The notes under the pieces: model-generated
What the model was told of the DNA's origin: nothing
Database searches by the model: none
What the model saw: the letters and a program-made list of their open reading frames with translations, nothing else
Translations under genes and position numbers: made by a program
Shown here: one piece after another, positions 22,946 through 36,930 of the stretch
Layout: every line of letters begins with the position of its first letter
Position numbering within the stretch: position 1 is the stretch's first letter
Assembly (NCBI GenBank): GCA_950295325.1
Contig: OX485808.1
Span: 34,679,180-34,743,179, forward strand
Origin: Polytrichum commune
Lineage: Eukaryota > Streptophyta > Polytrichopsida > Polytrichales > Polytrichaceae
DNA length: 64,000 nt
Direction of reading: 5' to 3'

Positions 22946-25900
22946 CACTCATCATTTCCAATTCATACACATAGTTACTTAGGCAGTTCTAGATTGATCT
23001 CGAGGTTTGTGTCGTGGCTTACCACGGCTGCACTCCCCTGGAATCCAAGTGTTGTACGATTATTAGAGAAGGGACCGCAATTGTGTGAATTAATTACCAC
23101 CCTCTGCGATGGGGGCTTGTGGCGCTAAAGAAGATGGCGCTCGACTGCGAGGTGGGCATTCTTAGAACTTCATGCTTTCGTCCAGTGTGTTCTTTCTGAA
23201 TCATTTGAAGATGTGTGTCATATTTTTGGTTCAAACGTCTACCCATTTGGTTTATCTAGATGAGGGTTTGAGATTCTTATTTAAGTTCCCTTGTTGTGAT
23301 GGTCGCTCTTTTTCATCTCGGTATCTTTTGTTGCCGAGTTTGTAGAAGGTATGGATTTTCCTTATCGGTGTGAAAGAGATGAGGAAGTTGGAATTTTTGT
23401 CCGTCTGTTTATTGCTCCACATGTTGGTGAATGGACCATTTGCATGTCGGTGTTCTCTCTCACTCAATTGTGTTGGAGTGTGTTGAAGGGAAACCATTTT
23501 GGTCTGATATTCTATTTGTTCATATTAAACAATGTTGAAAGCTCCAACGCCAAGTTTAAGAAATTAGAGATCTGTGAATTTATTTAGGATGTTTCTGAAG
23601 AGTCGGGATCTGTGTTGGTTGTAAAATTAAGTTTGTTGTTGGTTGCAGACACTTGTACAGAGGATGTGTGCTCTTCACATATTGAGCATGTAGTTGCTTA
23701 GAAGCGTGCCCGAGTCCATCGACCTTGGCCCAACGTGGAACCTCTGAATAATTTGCTTTCGTTCCTTCACGCAGTTTTGCTAGAATTCCCTGGGGCAAAT
23801 GATTGTAGTACCTTTAATACCTCACAGTCTGCAGCCTCCTCTTGCGCCCTGAACTCTAGTTATTACGTTCATACAAGTCATGGATCTTGTGGGCTAAGGA
23901 TCTTATTGGCGGTGTTGCGGTCATCCTGCAGAATCTTATTCTTATGCTTGTCACCTAGTTGCGCAACAACCTAAAACTGTGCTATCACTTGCACAACATA
24001 GTCTGTGTTGGTCGGTCGACGAGATAGAATAGAAGAACACTCTTGAGGCACCGCAAACCTCGAAATCTCCACCACCGAGACTCCTTTGATTCAACATACG
24101 CGATTCTAGGCGATTGGGTATTGAGATCCTCAGTTCTCTGATTTCGACCTTCTCCCTTCGCCTGCCTTCATTTCTTGTCTGGGGATAAGACTGAACATAT
24201 ATACAAGGGACCATAGCACTCGGGTGAAAATCGACAATCACTTGGGTTTTCTAACTTTGTGGATGAACCGAGTCAGAGTAGCGTTCTTGATACATGCTGT
24301 TTTGAGAGATAATCTAGTACTGCAAGCCAGACACTTGGATTATCTTCACCTAGCAGCAACAGTTGTGGACGACCTTGGCAAGCTGAGAGGCGTGTTTACA
24401 GAATCATAGCTCCTCGCCCACCTGCGGCGAAGCCCACCTTCCGAACAACTTGCTTGCAACTCGGGGAAGCCAGCCGCCGTGGATGGGAGCGATCTGAACG
24501 GATCTGCAAGGAGACAAGTGAGATAGACTGCCATTATACCATGTTTGTCACACTCAGCCCTACCGTGTTCTTTTTGCACACTGCTTACCTGTGAGCTAAT
24601 AGAATCAATGAACGAGGTGATCCGATCGCTAGTTACAGATTGAACCAGTTGAGTTCGAGAAATGACTGGTTCAAATTATCGATCCATTTAAAAGTATTTT
24701 ACAAAATATCACCCAATATTTCTTGTAGAGTAATTTCTAAAAAACAAAACCCCGAAAGATGGCAACATCTAACCTGTTGGTCTTGGAAACAGTGGGAGGT
24801 CAACCAATTATGTCCAAAAACCTCCCGGGACACTGAATAGAATCAACAGGGAGGGCATGCACATGGCAATCTCAAGTGCCGGGTGACTATTCCAAATCTA
24901 AGTTCGTGGTTGTCTGTGTGATTGAATAAACCTGCCCCAACATCCAAAACCTTGGTTTGAGAACTCAATTGGAACTACCGAGGTCAAGTTAATTGTGTGT
25001 TTTTCACAGGGGAACCTGTAGAGTAGTGCACCAGCTGTGAGGTCTATGGGTAATTTGACAGTACCCACGGTGTTAGCATGTGGGTCAATGGACTTAGAAA
25101 TTCAACAGTTTCAACCCCACTATGGAGTTTTTGTGACAGTGTATGTGTCTAAACTCACAGGTGTTCTTAAGAATTCCCTTTGTTGACGATAGGTCAGACT
25201 TTTCAATATATACTGTGCCACTAAGTCAGAATTGTCGTGGCTGGGATTGTTCGACTTCAATTACAGAACTCTGATATCTTGAAGACACCTTGGGCCCAGT
25301 GCTGCTTGCGGAGAGTCCACTGTTGCCGGGGTTCAGTCCAATTTTTTCTTGCAGTACCAAGATTATTCTGTAGCCAGCTTGCTAGATCCCAGAAAACTTC
25401 TTGTTCTTTTGCGGGTTCTGTGATTTGAGAGACTTGGAGTAACTTGGAGAGAGGGTTATTGTACACAAGCGTATCTCTCATCCATCCAATATAAAAACTT
25501 GAACCCCTATAGGTTTGTTGCTGATTCATTTCAAATGACCTTGAGTAGACTAATTAAGGCCTTAAAAGCTAAATTCGGTGTCAAATAACTTTTAAAAAGT
25601 AAGCTCGGGGTTGCATACTATTTTGGCACGTTTATGTTGGATGAATGATAGGTACGCTTATTATACACAATAATCCCTTCTCTACGAGTAACTCGAATTT
25701 ACCTAAAAGGTTGCGATGCGTGGTAACTTTACTTTTTGTGTAGAACTCACCCACTCAGTGGTTTACAATTTCATTTATCTCTAAAGGTAGCTAACCTAGT
25801 CCTGACCACCACCTCATTTCCACAGCTTAAATATGCACTTCGGACATTATTCGGCAAGAACTTAAATTTAAAGTTTGAAGTTTTGGCGATGCGTGACTTG

Positions 25901-28900
25901 AATTTTTTGATTATAAATACCTTGAACAGTGTAGTCCAACCTCTTATGTGGTCCATGTGTACATCAAGTGATGATGCAAGTTAGGGTCTACTAGGGTTTA
26001 GGTAACTCTGCTTCTATGATTGGTGACCGTTTATGTAACTATGACATATTTTTAACTGGTGGTATTCGTGGTAGTTCAAGTTGTGCATACTTGCTTGTTG
26101 CCCTCGTCTTCAATTTTAGGATTCAAGCTTTAAATTTTTCTATAGCTCATTGCGGTGATTTTGGTCGATTAGGTTCTAAAGTGTTACCTTCGTACTTTTG
26201 CAATCACTTAAGAATTCCCATGGCATTTAAGTTTTTCTTCAAGGGTTTGGCTGATTGGATATTAAAGGTTCTTGTCCCTTACGTGGCACATTTCTTCACT
26301 CTTGCTACGTTTTATTTTGTGATGTGAAGCCTGTGCAACAACTTGTGCACCTTAGGTGTCCTGAGATCGTATGCATAGTGTAGTGTAGCAATTAATCAAT
26401 CAGGTAACCCACCTTGTCTCAACTCTTGTTGTCGATCCGTTGACGACTTCGAGGCGGCAATGGGGTTGTATGTTGTTATGCTTGGAGTAGGGTCGAGGTT
26501 TCATCATCACTCTCAATCTATTGATTGAGGTTGTCTATATAATGCCAAAGAAACTCCTCCTGTGCTATTGACATGAATATTCTTCCTCTTGATATGTTCC
26601 ATGTCCGTCTTCTTAGTCTGCAACACTCTTGAAGTCCAAGTACAATTACATAATTTCACAATATATTTGATCAATTATTGTTGAGCCAAACTCGGCTGTA
26701 CTGTTCTGTATTGTGGTGTTTGATTTCTGGTCATTTTGAAGATCTGCTTTTGTATGTTGAAAGAATACATCACACTGCAAGGAGATCTTTAAGTAGTTGA
26801 GCTAAAGACGATAAGTAGCAAAAACTAACAACACACCGTGAAGTGAGGCATGAGGGATTTCTATTCATGGATACCCAGGATATTCTTTGCCCTTTAGCTA
26901 ATTGCAGCTTCATTTTTTTTCTATTTGATATGAGTTATGAAAATGAAGAATCCTCAAACAACAGGTGAAGTGAATACTTTAAAAGTAATAAGTAGGTTAG
27001 TTATTTACATTGTTGTGCCAACATTAGCCCTTTCATCCATTATACTACTGTTATGTTAGCCCTTTTGGGATTCCTTAGTCTTTTATAGTTGTGACAATTG
27101 TAGGGAGGCCAAAAACTCAGGTATCGCCCAAAAATGTGGACCTGCACTTTGGGAGATTCTGAGTTTCTTCCTTGCCAACAACAATCTTCTCTTAACCATT
27201 GTTGCTCATTTTGTGCACATATTGTAGAGAATTTGTTGATGGATAAGATAAACTTCTCAATTTTAGGTTTTGAGCATAGAATTATACTTTTACAATATAT
27301 TACTTGAATGTTTCTCCGAAAGCACATTCTTTGGGGTTTTGCATTGGCGATACTATGACATAAACATGAGCAACACTCATTTGCACATCAATTGATGATG
27401 GATAGGGAATATTTAGTGAAGAAACTTGAGAGTTTGAAGAAGAGCTCCCACAACTTGAACATGTATGAGATTACAAGATCTCTTAGATACAAATTCAGTC
27501 ATTTTTGCATTACTGGTGCACAGAAACAACCCTTGATTTGTGTAGTTACATCTAATGAAGAGGTAAAGTAAGTGTGACCGTCATCCATGATTGTGAACTT
27601 CGATGTTTTCGGGCCTTTGCCTTTTTGCAGTTTCTTTTACATGTCTCAAAAATAGTAATTGATAGTCAAGGAACTTCAAACAAGTAATGGCTACCTTTAG
27701 AGTTGCAAAAGTGGGACAAAAGTGCAGGTTTGTTTTGTAACTCTGGTAATAAAGTTGATTGGGATTGTTCTAGTGCAAATGATTCACAACTCTCTATAAG
27801 GAGAAACTAAATTATGTTAGTTCTTTTTCATGCCAGAATATCTTGTAGTCTCCAACAACAAAGAAGGGAAGAGCCAACAATCAAGACATCCCACTTGGAA
27901 AATGAGTAAGACATATTGTGTGTGTCTCACACTTGTGTCAGTTTTCAAGGATTGAGTAAGGATTGCAACCCCCAAAAAAATGCACCACAAATAGTTTTTT
28001 AGATAACCAAGGAAAACATCTCTCTAAAGAACTCGATTGTTCTATGTGGAAATGCTCATGGTGGCTCCGTACATCTTGGTAGGCGATCCACCATGTCACA
28101 ATTAAGATTTAAAATCCTTGCTAGGATTTGGTTAATGTGGATCATATGATTGTGGACTTTTGACAATCTTGTAATCCTTACCATCCATAATGGAGCCATC
28201 ACATTTCGGCTTCAACAAAGCCATCTCCATCTCCCATATGAAACCGGAGGACTCAAAAGAGACCAAAAGAGAGAAAGAGAAGCAAAGGTGCCTCGAAGAT
28301 GATACTATGCAAGAAATTGAGGGCACGTGCCCCTCAACTAAGGTATGTCTCACCCCATCACCCATCTCATATGCTTAATGTAATCATAAGATTGGTGAAT
28401 TGTTTTTGCAATGACAATTTCTCATCCTTTCTTTGATGTTGTAGATATCACATGCTTCATCACACATCCAGAATGTTAGTTTTGCAACTTTTGTTGATAT
28501 TTTATTAGTTTGTTGTGAATGAGACGCAACTTCCATTGTGCTCTTTGCAATTGCTGAGGTAGTTTTGGAACACTTGACGATGTTTGTTGAATTCGCAATG
28601 AGATTCTTGATGTGTTAAGAAGGATATATTTGTATTTTGGTTGTCAAAGATTGTGTCTCGGTTGAAATTTCACTCCAATGTCATCATTTGTTGTCAAATA
28701 TTGTTCCAATTTGGAATTGATGCATTTGACCCATTAAATTTTAGATCACAACATTTTAGTGGCACTAAAATCATTGAGGTCATAGGTGGATTTAAGGTGG
28801 GTATAGTAATCTTGGAATATGGATATTTTAAAGTGTATCACTATATCTTATAACATATATAATATAGAATCACACTTGCATTGGATATTGGAATCTATAT

Positions 28901-29890
28901 TTCATATACATGATATGAATGATGAAGTATTTATTGTTCAGGTATAATTCTTAGAGGGTTATGTACTTTCTTACATATATTAGATCATCTTTATGTGACA
29001 ACTACACCTTACAAAATTCTACAAAATGTGGCTCAATGATTTTGATTGGTGAGAAATTATTACATGATATGCCCATTTAATAATGAGTGATATGGGCCTC
29101 ATTTCTTAGTGCTATTCAATTGACATATGGGGTTGCACTATAAGTTGATGAACTTGTCTCATATTTGACCTCAATATTAGTTTATAATTGTTTCAAAATA
29201 TGTGATACAGAGTTGCAAATGTGTCACAGATCTTATTCTTCAAGGATTAGGAATGAAAGTTTGATTATCAACAATGTAGAATGTGATGCAAAGAAAAAAA
29301 TGTATACGTGTAGTAACAATAATTCTATTGTCATACCAAGTTGAATTATTGATATGATTATTATAAGCAAAATATGTGTCAATTAATGGTGGTGTAATGT
29401 TGCATATTATGTAAAATCATTCGCTAAGCATTGGAAGAAACGTAATTAAAAATAGTTAGAAATGATGGCATGCAATCAAAATATGGTGGCAAGCCTTGGA
29501 GGAAACCTCATTGGAAGAACCTTGATTTGGAGGCAAATAAAGCTTTGAAGGCCCAACATACCAACCAAGTTTATGCAAACTTGGTTACAATTCAAATTTA
29601 CGTTGAATGATTTTGAGAATACGCTACACTTAGTTTTATTACGCATGAGTCCCAAAATAAAGTAAATATGTTTCAACATATTTGTTGTGTAGGAAGACTA
29701 GAGTACAATCCAAAATTATCTCCAAATACAATTTTTTTTGACAATTTGATAGAATTCTATCAAATCTTGGGAAGACCACTTTCTTTTGTATTCATATTTA
29801 GATTTGTTTCAAGAAAATTTCTAAGAATTGTTTTCCTTATTATAGGTTCCTGGATCATGGCCGCGGATAAACCAAATACTTCCATCAAAA
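22946..29890. other. Long intergenic region, no gene recognised
   Basis: No ORF longer than about 100 codons, and none of the short translations resembles a known domain. Base composition is patchier, with a GC-richer island at about 24000-24600. I see no tRNA, rRNA or inverted-repeat element. It could hold old, unreadable transposon DNA and the undetected 5' exons of the LRR gene. Confidence 0.45.
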
Positions 29891-29936
29891 GTGCGGTCAA
29901 TACAATTGTCACCATTATTCTTGACGCATTTTGTAG

Positions 29937-32900
29937 ATATTGATGAAAGAGTGCCAAAGGTCTTACTTCAACTAGAGTCCAATGAATTTGAAAACTTGGG
30001 AGAAGTATCAAAGACATTGGACAAGTGGACTTCATTAAACTTGAGTGGTCGATTGTATGTGACGAAATTACGGGAGACATTGGGCAACTTGATTTCATTG
30101 GTTACATTGAACTTGAGAGAATGCAAAAATTTGGAGGAATTACCAAGGACATTGGGCAACTTAACTTCATTGGTGACATTGGACTTGAGTGCTTGCTCGA
30201 GCTTGAAGGAAGTACCGGAAACATTGGGCAACTTGACTTCATTGGTGACATTGGACTTGAGTGCTTGCTCGAGCTTAAAGGAAGTACCAGAGACATTGGG
30301 CAACTTGACTTCATTGGTGACATTGGACTTGAGTGAATGCAAAAATTTGGAGGAATTACCGAAGACATTGGGCAACTTGACTTCATTGGTGACATTGTAC
30401 TTGAGTGGTTGCTTGAGCTTGAAGGAAGTACCGGAGACATTGGGCAACTTGACTTCATTGGTGACATTGTACTTGAGTGCTTGCTCGAGCTTGAAGGAAG
30501 TACCGGAGACATTGGGCAACTTGACTTCATTGGTGACATTGGACTTAGGTGAATGCAATAATTTGAAGGAATTACCGGAGACATTGGGCAACTTGACTTC
30601 ATTGGTGACATTGGACTTAGGTGAATGCGAAAATTTGGAGGAATTACCGGAGACATTGGGCAACTTGACTTCATTGGTGACATTGGACTTGAGTGAATGC
30701 AAAAATTTGGAGGAATTACCGAAGACATTGGGCAACTTGACTTCATTGGTGACATTGTACTTGAGTGCTTGCTCGAGCTTGAAGGAAGTACCGGAGACAT
30801 TGGGCAACTCGACTTCATTGCTGACATTGGACTTAGGTGAATGCAATAATTTGAAGGAATTACCGAAGACATTGGGCAACTTGACTTCATTGGTTACATT
30901 GAACTTGTTTCATTGCGAGAGCTTGAAGGAAGTACCGAAGACATTGGACAACTTGACTTCATTGGTGACATTGGACTTGAGTGAATGCGAAAATTTGGAG
31001 GAATTACCGGAGACATTGGGCAACTTGACTTCATTGGTGACATTGTCCTTGAGTGCTTGCTCGAGCTTGAAGGAAGTACCGGAGACATTGGGCAACTTGA
31101 CTTCATTGGTGACATTGGACTTAGGTGAATGCAATAATTTGAAGGAATTACCGGAGACATTGGGCGACTTGACTTCATTGGTGACATTGTTCTTGAGTGG
31201 TTGCTCGAGCTTGAAGGAAGTACCGAAGACATTGGGCAACTTGACTTCATTGGTGACATTGTTCTTGAGTGGTTGCTCGAGCTTGAAGGAAGTACCGGAG
31301 ACATTGGGCAACTTGACTTCATTGGTGACATTGTACTTGAGTGCTTGCTCGAGCTTGAAGGAAGTACCGGAGACATTGGGCAACTCGACTTCATTGCTGA
31401 CATTGGACTTAGGTGAATGCAATAATTTGAAGGAATTACCGAAGACATTGGGCAACTTGACTTCATTGGTTACATTGAACTTGTTTCATTGCGAGAGCTT
31501 GAAGGAAGTACCGAAGACATTGGACAACTTGACTTCATTGGTGACATTGGACTTGAGTGAATGCGAAAATTTGGAGGAATTACCGGAGACATTGGGCAAC
31601 TTGACTTCATTGGTGACATTGTCCTTGAGTGCTTGCTCGAGCTTGAAGGAAGTACCGGAGACATTGGGCAACTTGACTTCATTGGTGACATTGGACTTAG
31701 GTGAATGCAATAATTTGAAGGAATTACCGGAGACATTGGGCGACTTGACTTCATTGGTGACATTATTCTTGAGTGGTTGCTCGAGCTTGAAGGAAGTACC
31801 GAAGACATTGGGCAACTTGACTTCATTGGTGACATTGTTCTTGAGTGGTTGCTCGAGCTTGAAGGAAGTACCGGAGACATTGGGCAACTTGACTTCATTG
31901 GTTACATTGAACTTGTTTCATTGCGATAGCTTGAAGGAAGTACCGAAGACATTGGGCAACTTGACTTCATTGGTGACATTGTTCTTGAGTGGTTGCTCGA
32001 GCTTGAAGGAAGTACCGGAGACATTGGGCAACTTGACTTCATTGGTGACATTGGACTTGAGTGGTTGCTTGAGCTTGAAGGAAGTACCGGAGACATTGGG
32101 CAACTTGACTTCATTGGTGACATTGTACTTGAGTGCTTGCTCGAGCTTGAAGGAAGTACCGGAAACATTGGGCAACTTGACTTCATTGGTGACATTGGAC
32201 TTAGGTGAATGCAATAATTTGAAGGAATTACCGGAGACATTGGGCAACTTGACTTCATTGGTGACATTGTTCTTGAATGGTTGCTCGAGCTTGAAGGAAG
32301 TACCGGAGACATTGGGCAACTTGACTTCATTGGTTACATTGAACTTGTTTCATTGCGATAGCTTGAAGGAAGTACCGAAGACATTGGGCAACTTGACTTC
32401 ATTGGTGACATTGTTCTTGAGTGGTTGCTCGAGCTTGAAGGAAGTACCGGAGACATTGGGCAACTTGACTTCATTGGTGACATTGGACTTGAGTGGTTGC
32501 TTGAGCTTGAAGGAAGTACCGGAGACATTGGGCAACTTGACTTCATTGGTGACATTGTACTTGAGTGCTTGCTCGAGCTTGAAGGAAGTACCGGAAACAT
32601 TGGGCAACTTGACTTCATTGGTGACATTGGACTTAGGTGAATGCAATAATTTGAAGGAATTACCGGAGACATTGGGCAACTTGACTTCATTGGTGACATT
32701 GTTCTTGAGTGGTTGCTCGAGCTTGAAAGAAGTACCGGAGATATTGGGCAACTTGACTTCATTGGTGACATTGGACTTAAGTGAATTGAATAATTTGAAG
32801 GAATTACCGGAGACATTGGGCAACTTGACTTCATTGGTGACATTGGACTTAGGTGAATGCAAAAATTTGGAGGAATTACCGGAGACATTGGGCAACTTGA

Positions 32901-33880
32901 CTTCATTGGTGACATTGTCCTTGAGTGGTTGCTCGAGCTTGAAGGAAGTACCGGAAACATTGGGCAACTTGACTTCATTGGTGACATTGTCCTTGAGTGG
33001 TTGCTCGAGCTTGAAGGAAGTACCGGAGACACTGGGCAACTTGACTTCATTGGTGACATTGGACTTAGGTGAATGCAATAATTTGGAGGAATTACCGGAG
33101 ACATTGGGCAACTTGACTTCATTGGTGACATTGTCCTTGAGTGGTTGCTCGAGCTTGAAGGAAGTACCGGAAACATTGGGCAACTTGACTTCATTGGTGA
33201 CATTGTCCTTGAGTGGTTGCTCGAGCTTGAAGGAAGTACCGGAGACACTGGGCAACTTGACTTCATTGGTGACATTGGACTTAGGTGAATGCAATAATTT
33301 GAAGGAATTACCGGAGACATTGGGCAACTTGACGTCATTGGTGACATTGTTCTTGAGTGGTTGCTCGAGTTTGAAGGAGGTACCGGAGACATTAGGCAAC
33401 TTGACTTCATTGGTGACATTGGACTTAAGTGAATGCAATAATTTGAAGGAATTACCGGAGACATTGGGCAACTTGACTTCATTGGTGACATTGTTTTTGA
33501 GTGGTTGCTCGAGCTTGAAGGAAGTACCGGAGACATTGGGCAACTTGACTTCATTGGTGACATTGGACTTGAGTGAATGCAATAATTTGAAGGAATTACC
33601 GGAGACATTGGGCAACTTGACTTCATTGGTGACATTGTTCTTGAGTGGTTGCTCGAGCTTGAAGGAAGTACTGGAGACATTGGGCAACTTGACTTGATTG
33701 GTGACATTGGACTTAAGTGAATGCTCGAGCTTGAAGGAAGTACCGGAGACATTGGGCAACTTGACTTCATTGGTGACATTGGACTTGAGTGGTTGCTTGA
33801 GCTTGAAGGAAGTACCGGAGACATTGGGCAACTTGACTTCATTGGTTATATCGGGTTCGAGTTATTGTGAGAATCCGAAG
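29937..33880 (+). pseudogene. Leucine-rich-repeat exon with about 52 near-identical repeats and one stop
   Basis: One frame encodes about 52 tandem 24-residue LRRs of the form L-G-N-L-T-S-L-V-T-L-x-L-S-x-C-x-x-L-K-E-V-P-E-T. This is the plant-type LxxLxLxxCxxLxxLP class seen in immune-receptor-like proteins and in large moss/liverwort LRR families. The period is 72 bp throughout with very little drift. The frame has no ATG, so the exon probably starts at an acceptor (TTTTGTAG, ending 29936) and needs an upstream exon that I could not find. TGA at 33695-33697 replaces a TCA serine found in nearly every other unit. Beyond it two more LRRs and a CENPK tail lead to a GT donor at 33881. No TIR, NB-ARC, kinase or membrane segment is visible, so the role is unknown. 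It would bind a partner through the solenoid if made. Confidence 0.75.
30060..33850. repeat. 72-bp tandem array with nested block duplications
   Basis: Above the 72-bp unit, larger blocks repeat. One block of 8 units (576 bp) is marked by the rare GGGCAACTCGACTTCATTGC variant at 30802 and 31378. One of 6 units (432 bp) is marked by GTTACATTGAACTTGTTTCA at 31901 and 32333. One of 3 units (216 bp) is marked by GAGACACTGGGCAAC near 33027 and 33243. These are multiples of 72 and imply successive unequal exchanges. Confidence 0.85.
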
Positions 33881-34087
33881 GTAATACTGGAATCCTTGTC
33901 ACCTTGGTTTTATTGGCATTTATGAAATTTCATTTGTGATTGACATAATTTAGTTTATTAACATTTAAACTATTCCAAAGTTGAGAGTGTTTTAATTATA
34001 TTATTTATATATCATTTTTGCATACTTCATATCTTCTATCTTCAAATTCTTAAATTTGCATATTAATCCTTTTTGTTGGTTTTTCAG

Positions 34088-34195
34088 GGTAATTTTTGTG
34101 AAAGATTGGTGGTAGTTCAAAGTGACTTGATTGTAGGTCAAGAATCACAAAGTGGAACAAATTATGAGGAATCATCGTCTTCTGTAACATTTGAG
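34088..34195 (+). CDS. Candidate small exon downstream of the LRR exon
   Basis: 108 bp (36 codons) open in phase 0, between a good acceptor (polypyrimidine tract then TTTTTCAG at 34080-34087) and a GT donor at 34196. It joins the LRR frame (donor at 33881, phase 0) without a shift. It encodes NFCERLVVVQSDLIVGQ followed by a serine-rich acidic stretch. No domain is recognised. The call rests on splice sites and the open frame only. Confidence 0.45.
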
Positions 34196-36930
34196 GTATT
34201 CTAAACATTACCTTTCAATGCTTCAACAAGGTTTCCATAATGTATGCAATATGGAGGCTAAAAGTATAAGTTCTTAATTTTCCATAATAAGTTGGGAACA
34301 TAAAAAACAATGACATTGGCCATGTGATTGTCTTTCACTTGCATGCATAACATTACTAAACTAAGTCTCAAACCTCCCTCGCAAAAGAGAAACAAATGTT
34401 GGCAGTGGATAAGTGGATGAATTTTGTTGGGCATACATTGAATCTCAACAATTGGACTCCTCATACAACGTATGAATTAACATGAATGTAAGAAGGGGTA
34501 TTATTGGAGGCATTAATGTGCATAATAGAAATAAAAGAGAGGTATTATTTTTCCTAGTTTGTACATTTAGAAAGGCTATTTAGAATTTTGAAGTAAAGGT
34601 ATGTATACAAAAGACAATCCCCAGTTTAAGGATTTTTTTTTATTATAAATGTGTTATTTTCATCCAATTCATGTTTCCATCCATTGTTGTCATATGTTTG
34701 GGTGGAAGCATGGTAAAGTAGACCAAAAAAATGCTTTTGTATCTTAAAACCATTTTTTTTTGGGTCAAACACCTAAAAGTAGTAGCAAATTCTTGTTTAA
34801 ATTTAACAATTTTTAATGTTGACATCTAATGTTGCGTTAAGTACTCAAATGTAAAATACCAAGATGAGATCATAAAAACTTATGATCAAAAGTAATGCTA
34901 AGAACCAAATGGCTAGATCTGGTTTTGGACGTAAATTTCATGAGTTTAATCATTTTTTCAAATTCCTTGAATATATTTTACAAATGAGGTCATTACAATA
35001 TATCTATATCTATATTTATATATATATAGAAAGTCATCAATTCAATGTAATTCTATCATATTTGAGTTACAATTTGGCAATTACTTATTTAGTATTACGA
35101 TTTGCATACCCACTTGCACTGTCTTCTAAATTTTGTAGATTGTTTTTGAGATTGTTTTTGTTAACATCAATTGTTTGGCTTTGTAGATCAATATGTTTAA
35201 AAATACTTTATGGTAGTTTTTTAATAAATTCAAAGTTAATATATTACTTTTAATCAATTTCGCTTAAACTTGTGCAAGGATGAAGAATTGTTCATCATAC
35301 TGTGCTTGGATTCGGTAATAATCCTCAATGACTACCTTGTCCATTCTTCTTAAGAATATATTTAGCTTGTGGGTCTTACAACCTGGAGGCTCTTGTAGCA
35401 CTCCAAGGCTTCCTTGAGTTTGCTCTTTAGATTGTGGCTAAGTTATTGTGCTCGCCTTTGTTTATTTGATGCCATCATTGAGTTATATGCTATGGATGAA
35501 AAAAAAGTTCAACAACTTTCTCATTGGAAAGTGAAAGTGGATTTAATAAATTATAAATGCTTATGTAGTTCATAACTGTATATGTAGTAGAGGCATTTAT
35601 CACATTAAATTGAAAATATTAACATAAATGCATGAGTCCATTTTTAGCATGTCATTAATATGTATAAATTTATTTTCTCAATAAACTTCTTGTATGTAAG
35701 GGGTGTAATTTCATAGTGACCCACATACATCATTTAGGTTTCCATTAAGAGTGCACCCCTTGGGTATTGAATCTAATTGCTAAAAGGTGCTATTACTCAA
35801 CAGAGTGAGTGGCTTTTAGGTCTTAGTGTCCAACATCAAAATGTAAAGGAAGAGTTCTTGTTGGCAAGGAAACAAATGCTACTACTTGTGCAGAAAACAA
35901 CCTATTGCAAATGAAACATGTAGGTGTACCTCTCCAAGCTCTCCTACATGCACTAAGTAGCTTTGTTTGGTCATTTCTTGATTCAAAGCTCTAATAAAAG
36001 TGCAATGTGCTAGTAAGAGTCTTAAATAAATCATAGCATCCAACATAGAATTTTTTTATTCTATATTGGAGCGTGTATTTTAGGGAGCATCATAGAGTTA
36101 TGCATAAAGTGTTGGGATTAACTGATATTTAAGTAAAATTGGACCAAGTCCAAGTCCAAAATTTCAACATGTTGAAGTCTATCATAGGATCCTACAATAA
36201 GATTGCATGCTAAGGTCTTCCAACAAGTTGGTATGGTAAGATCCTCCAATAAGATGTGCAAAGTTGATTATGATAGTTGATTTGATTGTATTTTCACTAT
36301 TCAACATCTATTGGCTTAGAAGTTGAAACGACCAAAAAGTCCAAAACTTGAAAATATGTCTAGATTTACTTAAATACGTGATGGGTCACACTCCTGGCGA
36401 GCTGTCTAAAATGTGGGTTTGAGAGCATATCCATAAAGTCACACAAGTTTTCTTAAGGTTTAAATTAATATGCTCAAAGAGTGGTATATGGCGATTAAAA
36501 CTTTTCTAGCTTGTCATACTAGGATGAGTGGGCTAGCTAGCCTTGCATAAGTCAATCTGGGACTTAGGGTCAAGGGTCCCATGGGCAAATCCTTATTTAG
36601 AATTTAAAGTTCTCTCGAAGTTCTTGAGATGACAAGAGGAGGTCCAAGGAGTATCACTCAATTTTTCAAAATGATCTTGTACACATGACAAGCTAACGAG
36701 CTCTTAATTGAAAATTTTCTCAAAGATGGATCAAACCCATTGTGTCATCCTGCTTTGAGGGACTTTACGCATAACTCTATTAAGTCATATAATTATTGAA
36801 AATGATATCACGATGAAAAGGAGCACACACCAATGTGGTCATTGCAACTAATCATCTGAAGTGGGCACATACAAGACTTGAGCAACTACATGAAAATGCA
36901 ATTCAAACTAGTGGGACATGATATTTGCAG
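34196..36930. other. Probable intron or intergenic sequence
   Basis: AT-rich, with a TA-rich microsatellite at 35000-35030. No recognisable coding. If the LRR exons and the exon at 36931 belong together, this is a 2.7-kb intron. An ORF at 34882-35253 is AT-driven and has no family match. Confidence 0.4.

Noticed and set aside
25237-25529. ORFs on both strands
   Set aside because: Short, no domain, mutually overlapping; chance frames.
29968-33842. Very long minus-strand ORFs (up to about 500 codons) across the LRR array, with regular SSCPMSPV- and NVTNEVKLPNV-type repeats
   Set aside because: The 72-bp period is a multiple of 3, so any frame free of stops in one unit stays open across the array. 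The plus frame gives a genuine LRR pattern; the minus frames give only low-complexity echoes.
34882-35253. 123-codon ORF rich in Y, I, L and S
   Set aside because: AT-rich DNA with a TATA microsatellite inside; no domain, so likely chance.
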